DNA of 64,000 bases from Paenarthrobacter nicotinovorans (GCF_007670255.1 NZ_SZVS01000004.1:248001-312000), one strand, 5' to 3'. Numbered from the stretch's first letter, positions 34,380-42,758 are shown. Program-made: numbers and translations. The notes: generated by a model not told the origin, from the letters alone.

Positions 34380-34580
34380 GTGGAAATCTACATGTGGTGG
34401 CTTGATCTGCACCTGGACAGCAAGGAATGGCTGCGCGAGAACCTGCGGGTGGAAGAACTGCCACTGCAGGTCCTGCAACACATCGCCGAGGCCGGCGGAC
34501 CCCACCCGGACAAAGTGAGCGGCGTATTGACCTCGGCCGATTGGGACTTCATCCAGACCCAGTCGGAGTTCGTGGACTGA
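34380..34580 (+). CDS. Small conserved-looking protein, 66 residues
   Basis: A 66-residue acidic, Trp-rich frame (MEIYMWWLDLHLDSKEWL at the start, SADWDFIQTQSEFVD at the end) with a GTG start and GGAAGGTGG upstream. Amino acid composition and the codon third-position GC pattern look like real coding sequence. It is divergent from the CHAT gene, 174 bases away, and ends six bases before the end of the convergent flavin oxidoreductase gene. I recognise no domain, and no function can be given. Confidence 0.55.
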   Translation: MEIYMWWLDLHLDSKEWLRENLRVEELPLQVLQHIAEAGGPHPDKVSGVLTSADWDFIQTQSEFVD

Positions 34581-34586
34581 CTGTCC

Positions 34587-35621
34587 TTACTTCGCGGGTG
34601 TCCACGCCAGTGCCGGCCCCAACTTTTCTGCGATGTCCGTGAGGATCTGTACGTAGTCCTCGTGCTCAAAGCTGAACGGCAATGCGAACGCCACCTCGTC
34701 CACCTCCTGGAAGCCCAGGTGCGCGTAGAGTTGCCCGGCGATCTCTTCGCTGCTGCCGATGAGGTCCTGAGCGAACATCATGCGCTTTGGTCCCTGGGGC
34801 GCGCTGGTGCGGGGTGTTCGCTCGTCAACGTAACGCTGGTACTTTTCCCGCTGAGCGCTTGATGCCGAATCCGTGGGGATCACCACCAGGCCCTGTGAAA
34901 CCCGGGCCGGCCTGCGGCCCGCCGTTGCTGCGGCGTCCCTGAACGCCCGGATCTGGCGTTGCTGTACGGCGGCGAAGTCCGGTTCTTCATCCGGTCCGGG
35001 GAAGACGACGCTGCTGGAGAGCAGGTTGAAGCCGTTCTCTCCGGCCCACGTTGCAGACTTCAGGCTCGCTGCTCCGTACCAGAGCCGTTCCCGCAACCCG
35101 GCAGAGTGCGGTTCCACGCGGTTTGAGAACTCCTCCACAACGCCCTGTTTACCCGAAAACTCCCGAACTTTTTCGCCCGCGACCAGCCGGGCAAAGCGGT
35201 CCACGCGGGTGTAACTGAAGTCCTCGGTATCTGCCGAATCCGGATACAGCTCGTGTTTGACGGTGTCATAGTGCATCGGTTCACCTACGCTGACGCCCGG
35301 GTTGACCCGACCCCCGCTGAGCAGGTCCACCGTGGCCAGGTCTTCGGCAAGCCGCAAAGGGTTTTCCCAGCCCAACGGCGTTACTGCCGTGCCCAGTTCA
35401 ATCCGGGACGTCCGCTGGCTGGCCGCCGCCATCACCGCGACGGGCGACGAGATGCCGAACTGCAGGTGGCGGTGGCGCAGCCAGGCACTGTCGAATCCCA
35501 GGCGCTCGCCGAGTTCAATAATGTCCAAGGTTGAGCGGTGGCCCGCAGCAGGATCCGCCGGGTCAAACAGCCCGATGGTAAGGAATCCAAGCTTGCGGAG
35601 CGGGCGGTCTGGGGTAGGCAT
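34587..35621 (-). CDS. LLM-class (luciferase-like) flavin-dependent oxidoreductase
   Basis: A 344-residue bacterial luciferase-like monooxygenase. It has the TIM-barrel pattern of the family: LGFLTIGLF, ELGERLGFDSAWLRHRHLQFG, AAASQRTSRIELGTAVTPLGWENPLRLAEDLATVDLLSGGRVNPGVSVG. These proteins use FMNH2 or F420H2 to oxidise varied substrates. It stands alone on the minus strand. Neither cofactor nor substrate can be decided from sequence. Confidence 0.88.
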   Translation of the reverse strand: MPTPDRPLRKLGFLTIGLFDPADPAAGHRSTLDIIELGERLGFDSAWLRHRHLQFGISSPVAVMAAASQRTSRIELGTAVTPLGWENPLRLAEDLATVDLLSGGRVNPGVSVGEPMHYDTVKHELYPDSADTEDFSYTRVDRFARLVAGEKVREFSGKQGVVEEFSNRVEPHSAGLRERLWYGAASLKSATWAGENGFNLLSSSVVFPGPDEEPDFAAVQQRQIRAFRDAAATAGRRPARVSQGLVVIPTDSASSAQREKYQRYVDERTPRTSAPQGPKRMMFAQDLIGSSEEIAGQLYAHLGFQEVDEVAFALPFSFEHEDYVQILTDIAEKLGPALAWTPAK

Positions 35622-35727
35622 GGCTTCCTTCTCTGTCGGGCGGCGCTAAGGCCCAGCCTATGCGCTGGTTCTTACGACGACGGCGGGAGGTTACCTTGTG
35701 TGTTCGCCGCGCCCCTGGACGAGCAGG

Positions 35728-36075
35728 TTACGCGCAGTTGGCGACAGGAGCGGGGTGCGGGATGACAGGCTGCGTGCCCGTATCCGTGGTGACGTAGGCC
35801 GGGACGACGATCGGTTCCGCCTCGACGACTGCGTCAGGTTGCTGGTTGCGCATCCTCAGCAGGGCGACCGCTGAGATGAGGAACCACGCCACGTTGGTGG
35901 CCACCGAGGGCCAGGCTCCGTGGAGCGTGCCGTTGATGATGAAGGCGCAGGAGCCAAAAAGGTTCGCGGCCTGGAACGTGGTGCCCGGCTTGATCCAGCC
36001 CATGGACACCGTCATGTAGGCGCAAAGCATCGCTGCAGCACCGGCCCAACCGGTAATTTCCCAGAGCAGCTCCAT
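35728..36075 (-). CDS. CBU_0592-like small membrane protein
   Basis: A 115-residue protein with three hydrophobic segments in the first 75 residues (LLWEITGWAGAAAMLCAYMTVS, FQAANLFGSCAFIINGTLHGAWPSVATNVAWFLISAVALL), followed by a Pro/Val-rich cytoplasmic or external tail. The pattern matches the CBU_0592 family, whose function is not known. It is divergent from the LysR gene at 36266 across 190 bases, so the regulator may act on it. Confidence 0.72.
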   Translation of the reverse strand: MELLWEITGWAGAAAMLCAYMTVSMGWIKPGTTFQAANLFGSCAFIINGTLHGAWPSVATNVAWFLISAVALLRMRNQQPDAVVEAEPIVVPAYVTTDTGTQPVIPHPAPVANCA

Positions 36076-36265
36076 CGGGTGTCCTCTCTCATGTCCAGGC
36101 AGCCAGCTCGGAGGCAGGCCGGATGACGAATAACTTCAGGGGTGTTTTCTGCTGTTTACAGAGACCGTATCCTCAGAGCGAAGAGCGGCTATGCCTAAAT
36201 TCTGAGGGAAAGCTACCTTTAGTTCAATTGCATTATTCTGAAGGCCGTATTTAGAATCGCTGAAC

Positions 36266-37189
36266 ATGGAAATGGACCCTCGTCGCCTGCTGGTTCTCCT
36301 CGCCGTCGCCCGTACCGGCGGGGTCCTCGCGGCTGCTGATGAGCTGCGGATTACGCCGTCGGCGGTGTCGCAGCAACTCACCAAATTGGAGAGCGAAGCA
36401 GGCCAGGCGCTGCTTCTCCGAACGCCCAAAGGCTCGGTCCTGACGCCCGCCGGGCTGGCGATGGCGGAGGCAGGGGAGGAGATAGAGCGCGCACTGAATG
36501 TGGCGCGGTCCCGCGTGCAGGGACAGGCTGAGGTTGCCGGCGTGGTGCGGGTGGGCGGATTCACCAGCTTCATGCGGACTGTGGTGATCCCGCGGCTTCC
36601 CGAATGGCGCATCCAGTACCCCCAGCTCCAGATCCAGCTGGTTGAGGACGCCTTCCCGGCGCTTATGCGGCTGTTCCGTCAACGCCAGCTGGATGCAGTG
36701 GTGGTCGAACACGATTCCACCACTTCGAACCAGCGTCCCCTTGCCGCTGGAATGGTGGAAGAACCCCTGCTGGATGAGCCATGGAAGCTGGTGGTTCCGG
36801 CAGGGTCGCTGCTGACCACCGACAACCTGGACCTCAGCCGTTTGCCCCTCCCGTGGCTGGGGGTCGAGCCATCAGCGGCCAACATTGCCGTCCTCGGGCG
36901 CCTCCGCCATTCCACAGGAGCCCAGATCGAGACGATTCACCAGTACCAGGACACGCTTACCGCCCTGGCGTTGGTAGCCGCGGGCGAGGGCGTCGCGATC
37001 GTTCCCACCTTGGCTCTGACGGGCGTGGTCCAGGATCAGGTGGACATTCTGGATGTCCCGGGATTGGGGACCAGACACATTGCCCTTCGCCGGTTCGACC
37101 GACGGCGGCCAACAAGCCTTCCCTTGGACACCGTGGCCCGCCTCCTGCGGGAATCGGCGGCGGCCTTTGATACGAGGTCGACTTCGTGA
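36266..37189 (+). CDS. LysR-family transcriptional regulator
   Basis: A 307-residue LysR protein. The N-terminal winged helix (about 1-62) includes RRLLVLLAVARTGGVLAAADELRITPSAVSQQLTKLESEAG. The effector domain begins near 85 with GVVRVGGFTSFMRTVVIPRL. It is divergent from the small membrane protein gene at 35728-36075. The AT-rich upstream stretch (36200-36260) is a likely control region, with TTCAATTGCATTATTCTGAA forming a weak inverted repeat. The inducer and targets are unknown. Confidence 0.9.
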   Translation: MEMDPRRLLVLLAVARTGGVLAAADELRITPSAVSQQLTKLESEAGQALLLRTPKGSVLTPAGLAMAEAGEEIERALNVARSRVQGQAEVAGVVRVGGFTSFMRTVVIPRLPEWRIQYPQLQIQLVEDAFPALMRLFRQRQLDAVVVEHDSTTSNQRPLAAGMVEEPLLDEPWKLVVPAGSLLTTDNLDLSRLPLPWLGVEPSAANIAVLGRLRHSTGAQIETIHQYQDTLTALALVAAGEGVAIVPTLALTGVVQDQVDILDVPGLGTRHIALRRFDRRRPTSLPLDTVARLLRESAAAFDTRSTS

Positions 37190-37206
37190 CGGGTCCCCTG
37201 GGACTG

Positions 37207-37440
37207 TCAGCCTACTGGGTGTCCATGGGAGCAGTGCGTTTCCCCCGGCGCGATCTCATGCCCCTGGATGCATGTGCGTTCCGGCGGGTGGTGATCATCA
37301 TGCCGGCGGATGAAGATACTGCTGGCGGTTCCCTCCACGCCTGAGTCTTCGCGCCTGAGCCACTCGCCGAAGCGGGTTCTGTGTTCTTTGCTTTCACTTT
37401 GGTGATCCGGTTTTTCGTGCCCGAATGGATCCTTGGTCAT
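37207..37440 (-). CDS. Small protein with C-terminal Cys/His pairs
   Basis: A 77-residue predicted protein. The first 50 residues are charged (MTKDPFGHEKPDHQSESKEH at the start). The end carries two CxxGH units, CIQGH and CSHGH, spaced like a small zinc ribbon. The ATG at 37440 has GGAAGGGG upstream. Composition and Cys/His pairing suggest a real gene, but I know no characterised homologue. It is convergent with the LysR gene, 17 bases away. Confidence 0.55.
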   Translation of the reverse strand: MTKDPFGHEKPDHQSESKEHRTRFGEWLRREDSGVEGTASSIFIRRHDDHHPPERTCIQGHEIAPGETHCSHGHPVG

Positions 37441-37532
37441 GGCAACCACGCCCCTTCCGCCAGGTTTTGTTGCCATCAGCACAACAATTTTAGGATCACT
37501 CCGGCAGCACTGAAAGACCTTGTTGGAGGGCA

Positions 37533-37565
37533 GTCCCGACCCACCCGCTGCGAGTGGGCCGGGAC
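37533..37565 (-). terminator. Stem-loop after the PEP mutase-family gene
   Basis: GTCCCG...CCACCCGC pairs with GCGAGTGGG...CGGGAC, about 12 paired bases with two mismatches and a three-base loop. It begins nine bases past the stop at 37574. On the plus strand it is followed by GCTTT, while the minus-strand tail is not T-rich, so the assignment is tentative. Confidence 0.4.
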
Positions 37566-37573
37566 GCTTTGAC

Positions 37574-38368
37574 CTAGTTCAGCGCCGGGGTGTCCTTCGG
37601 GATGACGCCGGAACCGTACAGGTTGGTGGCGAGGTCCTGGAGGGCGCGCAGGGCGACCCGCTGCGTAAACGGCCCGTAGGACACACGCGCTACGCCGAGT
37701 TCTTGAAGTTCGGCGGCCGGCAACGCTCCGGGAGCGCCGATCACGGAGAGCTTGCCGCGGCCGAGGCCTTCAACGAGGGGCTCGATGGTCTCACGGTTCA
37801 GTGCGCCCGGGACGAAAACCAGAGCGGCACCGGCGTCGAGGAAGGCCCGGCCCCGCACGATGGCGTCGTCGATGCTTTCCCTGACCGGACGGTCACCGCC
37901 GCGGACGATGGCGTCAGTCCGGGCGTTCAGCTGGAAGGCAATGCCCTCGGCGTTGGCGGCGTCAATGATCGCCTTCACGCGGGCAACTGCTTCGTCGAAC
38001 GGCCGCAGGCGGTCCTCGACATTGGCCCCCACCACTCCGATGCCAATAGCGCGACGGATGGTTTCGGCCGGGTCCTCATATCCGTCGTCGAGATCTGCAG
38101 TGACCGGGAGGTCAACAGCGTTGACGATCCTCTCCACACCGCTCAGCGCCACATCCAACGGCATGGTTCCGTCCTTGTACCCAAAGGCGGCTGCGATGGA
38201 GTGTCCTGCCGTGGCAATGGCCTTCGTCTGCGGGAGCGCGGCCACGGCGGTTGCACTGACGGCGTCCCAAACATTAACGACACTCAGGATCTCAGGTGCC
38301 TCATGAAGGGCCTTCAGTTGTTCCGCGCGGGCTTCGATGCTTGCTTCTGTCATGGTTGTCTCCGTCAT
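37574..38368 (-). CDS. Isocitrate lyase/PEP mutase-family protein
   Basis: A 264-residue TIM-barrel enzyme of the isocitrate lyase/phosphoenolpyruvate mutase superfamily. SVVNVWDAVSATAVAA (about 29-44) and the metal-binding PVTADLDDGYEDPAETI (about 88-104), plus NVEDR and LNARTDAIV, are diagnostic. The KKCGH motif of isocitrate lyases is absent. The members cleave or form C-C or C-P bonds, and the reaction here is unassigned. The start overlaps the MFS transporter stop by four bases, so transporter and enzyme are coupled. Confidence 0.85.
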   Translation of the reverse strand: MTETTMTEASIEARAEQLKALHEAPEILSVVNVWDAVSATAVAALPQTKAIATAGHSIAAAFGYKDGTMPLDVALSGVERIVNAVDLPVTADLDDGYEDPAETIRRAIGIGVVGANVEDRLRPFDEAVARVKAIIDAANAEGIAFQLNARTDAIVRGGDRPVRESIDDAIVRGRAFLDAGAALVFVPGALNRETIEPLVEGLGRGKLSVIGAPGALPAAELQELGVARVSYGPFTQRVALRALQDLATNLYGSGVIPKDTPALN

Positions 38369-39597
38369 CCTCGGTTGGGAGTTGGTGCCATGTTCAGCCT
38401 AGACGCAAGGAACGCCGCCACCACCAGCACCACGGCACTGGCAAGGAATGTGCTTTCAAAGCCGAGCGAGTCGAACAGGATCCCGCCAAGAGTGGACCCC
38501 AGGGCGATGCAGGTCTGGACCACGGCCACCATGAGCCCGCCGCCTTGTTCGGCGTTGTGGGGCATCGCTTGCGCTACCCAGCTCCACCAGCCCACCGGAG
38601 CCGAGGTCCCCAACAGGCCCCAAAGGGCCAGCAGAAGAACGACGACGGCGAACACCGCACCCAGCGGTACGAGGGCAACCGCAATGAGGGCCATGACGGC
38701 GGGAATCACCATGAGCGTCCGCTGCAGCCCGGGTCCCAGGAAACGGCCGATGAGGAGTGTCCCGGCAAATCCGGACACACCCATGACGAGGAGAACAATG
38801 GAAACAACGGCCACTTCCACATGGGTGACGGTTTCCAGGAAGGGCCTGATGTAGGTGAACAGGATGAACTGCCCCATGAAGAAAGTCCCGCAGGCGGCCA
38901 TGCCCCACGCGACAGTGCGGTTCTTGAAAGCGTTGAAGATCGCGAGGATGTCGCGGGCTTTGGTCCTGGTGGCCGGTGCTTCCAGGGACGGCAGGGACAT
39001 CCAGAGCCACATCACACATGCCGCGGAGACTGGCACGAGACAGAGAAACGCTCCCCGCCATCCGATGAAGGAGCCCAAGTAGCTGCCAAGAGGCGCTGCC
39101 AGAACGGTGGCCAGGGCGTTGCCTCCGTTGACTATCGCCAGAGCGCGGGGAACCCGCGACGGAGCGACCAGCCGGATCGCCGTGGCCGCGGACATTGACC
39201 AGAATCCGCCGATGACCACCCCAATGGCCGCCCGGCCCGCCATGAAGGGCAGGTAACCTGGCGCCAGCGCTATCAGGGCTCCCGAGGCACCCATCAGGGC
39301 GGCCAGGCCGATCAGCAGCGTGCGCCGGTTCATCCTTCCGGTCAGCGTGGAAATCGAAAGACTTGTGAGGACGGCGAACAGGCCCGATATCGCGATTCCC
39401 TGTCCCACCAGCCCTTCGGAAACCTGAAGATCCCGGGCCATGGGAGTCAGGAGGCTGACGGGCATGAATTCGGAGGCGACGACGGCGAAGGCCCCGAAGG
39501 ACATGGCGAACACACCTCCCCAGCGGCTCACCGGGTTATTGCTTACGGGGTTTCCGGGCACTTCTACGGGCACCACCGTGGGTGTATCTGCTGACAT
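38365..39597 (-). CDS. MFS transporter, DHA1-like
   Basis: A 410-residue major facilitator with 12 predicted membrane helices. The first half has the typical SISTLTGRMNRRTLLIGLAALMGASG loop between TM2 and TM3, and the FAVVASEFMPVSLLTPMARDL N-terminus resembles drug/arabinose efflux (AraJ/NepI) proteins. The ATG at 39597 is preferred over one eleven codons upstream because the family starts near this position. The transporter is coupled to the PEP mutase-like gene and divergent from an XRE regulator that probably controls it. Confidence 0.88.
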   Translation of the reverse strand: MSADTPTVVPVEVPGNPVSNNPVSRWGGVFAMSFGAFAVVASEFMPVSLLTPMARDLQVSEGLVGQGIAISGLFAVLTSLSISTLTGRMNRRTLLIGLAALMGASGALIALAPGYLPFMAGRAAIGVVIGGFWSMSAATAIRLVAPSRVPRALAIVNGGNALATVLAAPLGSYLGSFIGWRGAFLCLVPVSAACVMWLWMSLPSLEAPATRTKARDILAIFNAFKNRTVAWGMAACGTFFMGQFILFTYIRPFLETVTHVEVAVVSIVLLVMGVSGFAGTLLIGRFLGPGLQRTLMVIPAVMALIAVALVPLGAVFAVVVLLLALWGLLGTSAPVGWWSWVAQAMPHNAEQGGGLMVAVVQTCIALGSTLGGILFDSLGFESTFLASAVVLVVAAFLASRLNMAPTPNRG

Positions 39598-39672
39598 GGA
39601 TTGGCCTCTCAGGTGAACGACTGGATTCATCGGACCACGGCCTTGGGGACAGGTGGGAGGCTCCGGTTATAC

Positions 39673-39689
39673 AGGTTCCAACAGAACCT
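39673..39689. promoter_or_regulatory. Palindromic operator AGGTTC-N5-GAACCT
   Basis: A perfect inverted repeat with six-base arms and a five-base spacer (39673-39678, 39684-39689), in the divergent region between the MFS gene and the XRE-type regulator, 37 bases before the regulator start. TTATAC lies just upstream. It is a likely binding site for the adjacent regulator. Confidence 0.45.
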
Positions 39690-39725
39690 CTCACCACGGG
39701 TCGGCGAAGTCGTAACGTGGTGGGC

Positions 39726-40598
39726 ATGGACAATCGGTCGGAAGTGCGGGAGTTCCTGATGTCCCGCCGCGCACGCATCACCCCTGAGCAGGCAGGCATC
39801 GAAGTTTTCGGGATCCGGCGCCGGGTCACGGGCCTTCGCCGTGATGAAGCGGCACGTCTGGCTGGCGTCAGCGTCGACTACTACATCCGCCTGGAACGGG
39901 GAAACCTCTCCGGTGTTTCGGACAGCGTGTTGGATGCCATCGCCGGGGCGTTGCAGCTGGACCGCGCGGAGACCGAGCACCTTTATGACCTTGCCCGGAC
40001 AGCAAACAGGGGAGTTCGGACCAAGGTGAAGAAGGCCGTCCACATTGTCGATCCGGCGCTGCAGTACTTTTTGGACTCCATCACGGGCGCGCCGGCTCTT
40101 ATTTCGAACCACCGTATGGATGTGGTCGCGGCGAACGCCTTGGGTTATGCCATGTACTTCGACCTTTTCCGGAGCAGTGCCGGGCCGGCGAACCATTCCC
40201 GGTTCATCTTCCTGGATCCCAGGGGGCGGGAGTTCTACCCGGACTGGAACCGCGCAGCCAACACCAATGTGGAGATCCTTCGCCGCAACGCAGGCCGCTT
40301 CCCACACGACAAAGCCATCGCCGAGCTCGTGGGCGAATTGTCCATGCGGAGCGAGGAGTTCCGCACTTTGTGGGCCGCGCACAACGTCAGGCGCCACAGA
40401 TCGGGGATGAAGAATTTCCACCACCCTGTGGTCGGTCCCCTGGAACTGACGTATCAACAACTTGAACTCGACGAGGACACCGGCCTTCACGTCACCGTCT
40501 ACCCGGCAGTTCCCGGAAGCGCAAGCGAAGAAGGCCTGAAGCTGCTGGCGTCATGGGCAGCCACGGAGAATGTCGTCGAAAAAGCCAGCACCCGCTAA
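39726..40598 (+). CDS. XRE-family regulator with MmyB-like ligand domain
   Basis: A 290-residue regulator. The N-terminal helix-turn-helix (about 30-90) reads RRRVTGLRRDEAARLAGVSVDYYIRLERGN, followed by a C-terminal domain (about 105-280) like the MmyB ligand-binding fold (LISNHRMDVVAANALGYAMYFDLF, RFIFLDPRGREFYPDWNRAA). The ATG at 39726 follows GTGGTGGG. It is divergent from the MFS transporter and ten bases ahead of a cupin gene, so it probably controls both. Confidence 0.88.
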   Translation: MDNRSEVREFLMSRRARITPEQAGIEVFGIRRRVTGLRRDEAARLAGVSVDYYIRLERGNLSGVSDSVLDAIAGALQLDRAETEHLYDLARTANRGVRTKVKKAVHIVDPALQYFLDSITGAPALISNHRMDVVAANALGYAMYFDLFRSSAGPANHSRFIFLDPRGREFYPDWNRAANTNVEILRRNAGRFPHDKAIAELVGELSMRSEEFRTLWAAHNVRRHRSGMKNFHHPVVGPLELTYQQLELDEDTGLHVTVYPAVPGSASEEGLKLLASWAATENVVEKASTR

Positions 40599-40607
40599 GG
40601 AGCAATC

Positions 40608-41003
40608 ATGAAGTATACGAAAAGCGGTGGCCAGACAGCCGCTGGACCCGGGGAATGGTTCACCGGAACTGTGCAGATCGACAGCATCAGGACCCCGGAT
40701 GAGCAATCAGCTGTGGGTTGCGCCCACGTCCGGTTCGCTCCGGGCGCCCGGACTGCCTGGCATCATCACCCCAAAGGCCAGACGCTGTACGTAACCGACG
40801 GCATAGGGCTGGTGGCTACGCGGGGCGGCGGGATTCAACAGATCCGTCCCGGCGATGTGGTCTACATCGAACCCGGCGAGGAGCACTGGCACGGTGCCAC
40901 CCCTGACCGGTTCATGGCACACGTCGCGATGCAGGAAGCGGACAAGAACGGCGACGTCGTCACCTGGCTCGAGCACGTCTCTGATGAGGACTACATGGGC
41001 TGA
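40608..41003 (+). CDS. Cupin-domain protein
   Basis: A 131-residue single-domain cupin. The first cupin motif is ARTAWHHHPKGQTLYVTDGIGLV (about 47-69), with three His and a Gln/Glu-type position for metal, and the second is PGDVVYIEPGEEHWHGA (about 84-100). It resembles small quercetinase-like or carboxymuconolactone decarboxylase-associated cupins. AGGAG precedes the ATG. It follows the XRE regulator by nine bases and is likely co-transcribed. The substrate is unknown. Confidence 0.88.
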   Translation: MKYTKSGGQTAAGPGEWFTGTVQIDSIRTPDEQSAVGCAHVRFAPGARTAWHHHPKGQTLYVTDGIGLVATRGGGIQQIRPGDVVYIEPGEEHWHGATPDRFMAHVAMQEADKNGDVVTWLEHVSDEDYMG

Positions 41004-41015
41004 GCGGAGGGCCTG

Positions 41016-41405
41016 CTAAACGTTGACCTGGTAATTGAGTGACAGGTCCGCGGCATTGACACCACGGATCCCCCAGTTCACCCGCGGAGTCTCCGTGATG
41101 GTTATCTCCACGCTGTGCGGCTTGATTCCTGCTTCGGATTCGATCCGTTCGAACAGGTCCGCGATGAGGTTGCGTTTTGCCTGCTCTGTTCTGCCCTCGA
41201 ACATGGAGATCTCGATGATTGTGTAGTCTCCGCCCCGGTCGTCCGGGTGGATGAAGTCAACGTCCGAGAGTGAAATGAAACGTTGAAACTTCTTTTCAGG
41301 TGGATAGTCGAGGGTCGTCACTATTGCCCCATGAATCGCAGAGGAAAGGGCCTCGCGGCGTTGTTCGATTGAGCTTCTGTGTCCATAGACAATGACCTGT
41401 GCCAT
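41016..41405 (-). CDS. Tautomerase-family protein lacking the N-terminal Pro
   Basis: A 129-residue protein of the tautomerase superfamily (Tautomerase_2-like), recognised by FQRFISLSDVDFIHPDDRGGDYTIIEISMFEGRTEQAKRNLIADLF. Active members have Pro directly after the initiator Met as catalytic base. Here the sequence is Met-Ala-Gln-Val, so the catalytic proline is Ala. The start is fixed by homology at the MxQVIVYG strand, and no Pro-first start exists nearby. It converges with the cupin gene. It may be inactive or use another base. Confidence 0.8.
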   Translation of the reverse strand: MAQVIVYGHRSSIEQRREALSSAIHGAIVTTLDYPPEKKFQRFISLSDVDFIHPDDRGGDYTIIEISMFEGRTEQAKRNLIADLFERIESEAGIKPHSVEITITETPRVNWGIRGVNAADLSLNYQVNV

Positions 41406-41543
41406 GGGCGCATTGTACTCAAACGGCAACTCCACGAGCGCAAGGGCCGCCGTCCGGGTCCGGTTAACGTGTGGATTCAAAAAGGCAAACGATTGGTCCG
41501 ACTTTCCGCCGCGTCGTGTTTCGCCCATTCTTCACTTGGCCTT

Positions 41544-41549
41544 TAGGCT
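41544..41549 (+). promoter_or_regulatory. -10-like hexamer TAGGCT before the diguanylate cyclase
   Basis: The same hexamer as before 4995 and 6024 lies here 21 bases before the ATG at 41571. Transcription from about 41556 would give a short leader carrying GGGGGGA (41561-41567), which supports the start at 41571. Confidence 0.3.
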
Positions 41550-41570
41550 GGCCGATGAATGGGGGGATCC

Positions 41571-42737
41571 ATGTTGGATTTATTTAGCTTGAAATTGGCG
41601 TTGGCCGTGGTCACGCTGACATTGTGGGTGCTTTTCTTGGGGTCGTACCGGAGAACCCGCTCTCTTTACAGTTCCTACTGGTCCGCGGCCCTCGGATGTT
41701 GGCTGGCCGGCATTGGGGCGTACTTGTTGAAGGAAACCGAATGGAGCAGGGCGGCCGTCCCTTTCGGCAACGCATTGTTGGTGGCGGGAGCATTCGGTGT
41801 GTGGGCGGGGTTCCGATCCCTCAGAAGTTTGAAGACGCCGCTGTGGCTGCTTCTGGCCGCCCCGGCGGTCACCGCCGTCGCAGCTTTCTCTGAGGTGACC
41901 CCCGACGGCGAGTGGCGGGGCGTGCTGGTCTACTTCGCCCTGATGGGGGTCGGGATGGCGCTGGCCGCGCGCGAACTCGCGCTGTTGAAGTCACAGGCTT
42001 CCCAAGCCCACAAACCATTGTTGGTCGTCGCGGTCGCCCTTGTGGCTTACTTCGGTTGCCGGATTGTGGCATACGCCGTTGAGGGGCCGGACAGCGAAAT
42101 CCTCAGCACGCTCTTTGCCCCGGCGGTGACGTGCTTGCTGCTGATCATGCTGTTGGTCCTGGTTTCATTCAGCATGACTGCGCTCAATAACCATCAGCTC
42201 ATTACGGTGCTCAACGAGCGGGCAATGCGCGACGGAATGACCGGTTTGCTGAATCGCCAAGCGTTCATGGAGTTGGCCGAGCGGGAACTCGCAGGGCTGC
42301 ACAGGGCAGGGTTGTCTGCCGCCGTAATCCTGGCTGATCTTGATCATTTCAAGGCGGTCAACGATACCCACGGCCACGCCGCGGGGGACGCAGCAATCAG
42401 GGCCTTCGCGGCTGCGTGCAAGGGGACCCTGCGCAAGACCGATTTGGTGGCCAGATACGGCGGGGAGGAATTTGTCATCCTCCTTCCCGGCGCCGACGAA
42501 GTCAGCGCCGAGGCCATCACCACCGAGATCAGCACTCGGCTGGCAGCTGCGCAAGCCCCGCATGGACTTGCCTTCCCCACCGTCAGTTACGGAATCTCAT
42601 CCACCCCGATTGCGGGACATGCGCTGGCACAGCTGATTTACACCGCTGACGGCGCTCTGTACCAAGCCAAGGCAGCCGGACGGAACCGCGCGTTTATTGC
42701 AGCAAGCCCCCTGGATCCGGAGACGGCACACGCCTGA
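41571..42737 (+). CDS. GGDEF diguanylate cyclase, membrane-bound
   Basis: A 388-residue protein with six to seven N-terminal membrane helices (about 1-205) and a GGDEF domain (about 220-380) that would make cyclic di-GMP from GTP. The signature is GGEEF, in ARYGGEEFVILLPGADE. RKTD lies five residues before it, a canonical RxxD inhibitory site, so product feedback is likely. RDGMTGLLNRQAF and DLDHFKAVNDTHGH are the substrate and metal segments. The ATG at 41571 follows GGGGGGA. There is no EAL partner nearby. Confidence 0.9.
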   Translation: MLDLFSLKLALAVVTLTLWVLFLGSYRRTRSLYSSYWSAALGCWLAGIGAYLLKETEWSRAAVPFGNALLVAGAFGVWAGFRSLRSLKTPLWLLLAAPAVTAVAAFSEVTPDGEWRGVLVYFALMGVGMALAARELALLKSQASQAHKPLLVVAVALVAYFGCRIVAYAVEGPDSEILSTLFAPAVTCLLLIMLLVLVSFSMTALNNHQLITVLNERAMRDGMTGLLNRQAFMELAERELAGLHRAGLSAAVILADLDHFKAVNDTHGHAAGDAAIRAFAAACKGTLRKTDLVARYGGEEFVILLPGADEVSAEAITTEISTRLAAAQAPHGLAFPTVSYGISSTPIAGHALAQLIYTADGALYQAKAAGRNRAFIAASPLDPETAHA

Positions 42738-42758
42738 ACTGTCCCGGTGATTGCTGCC

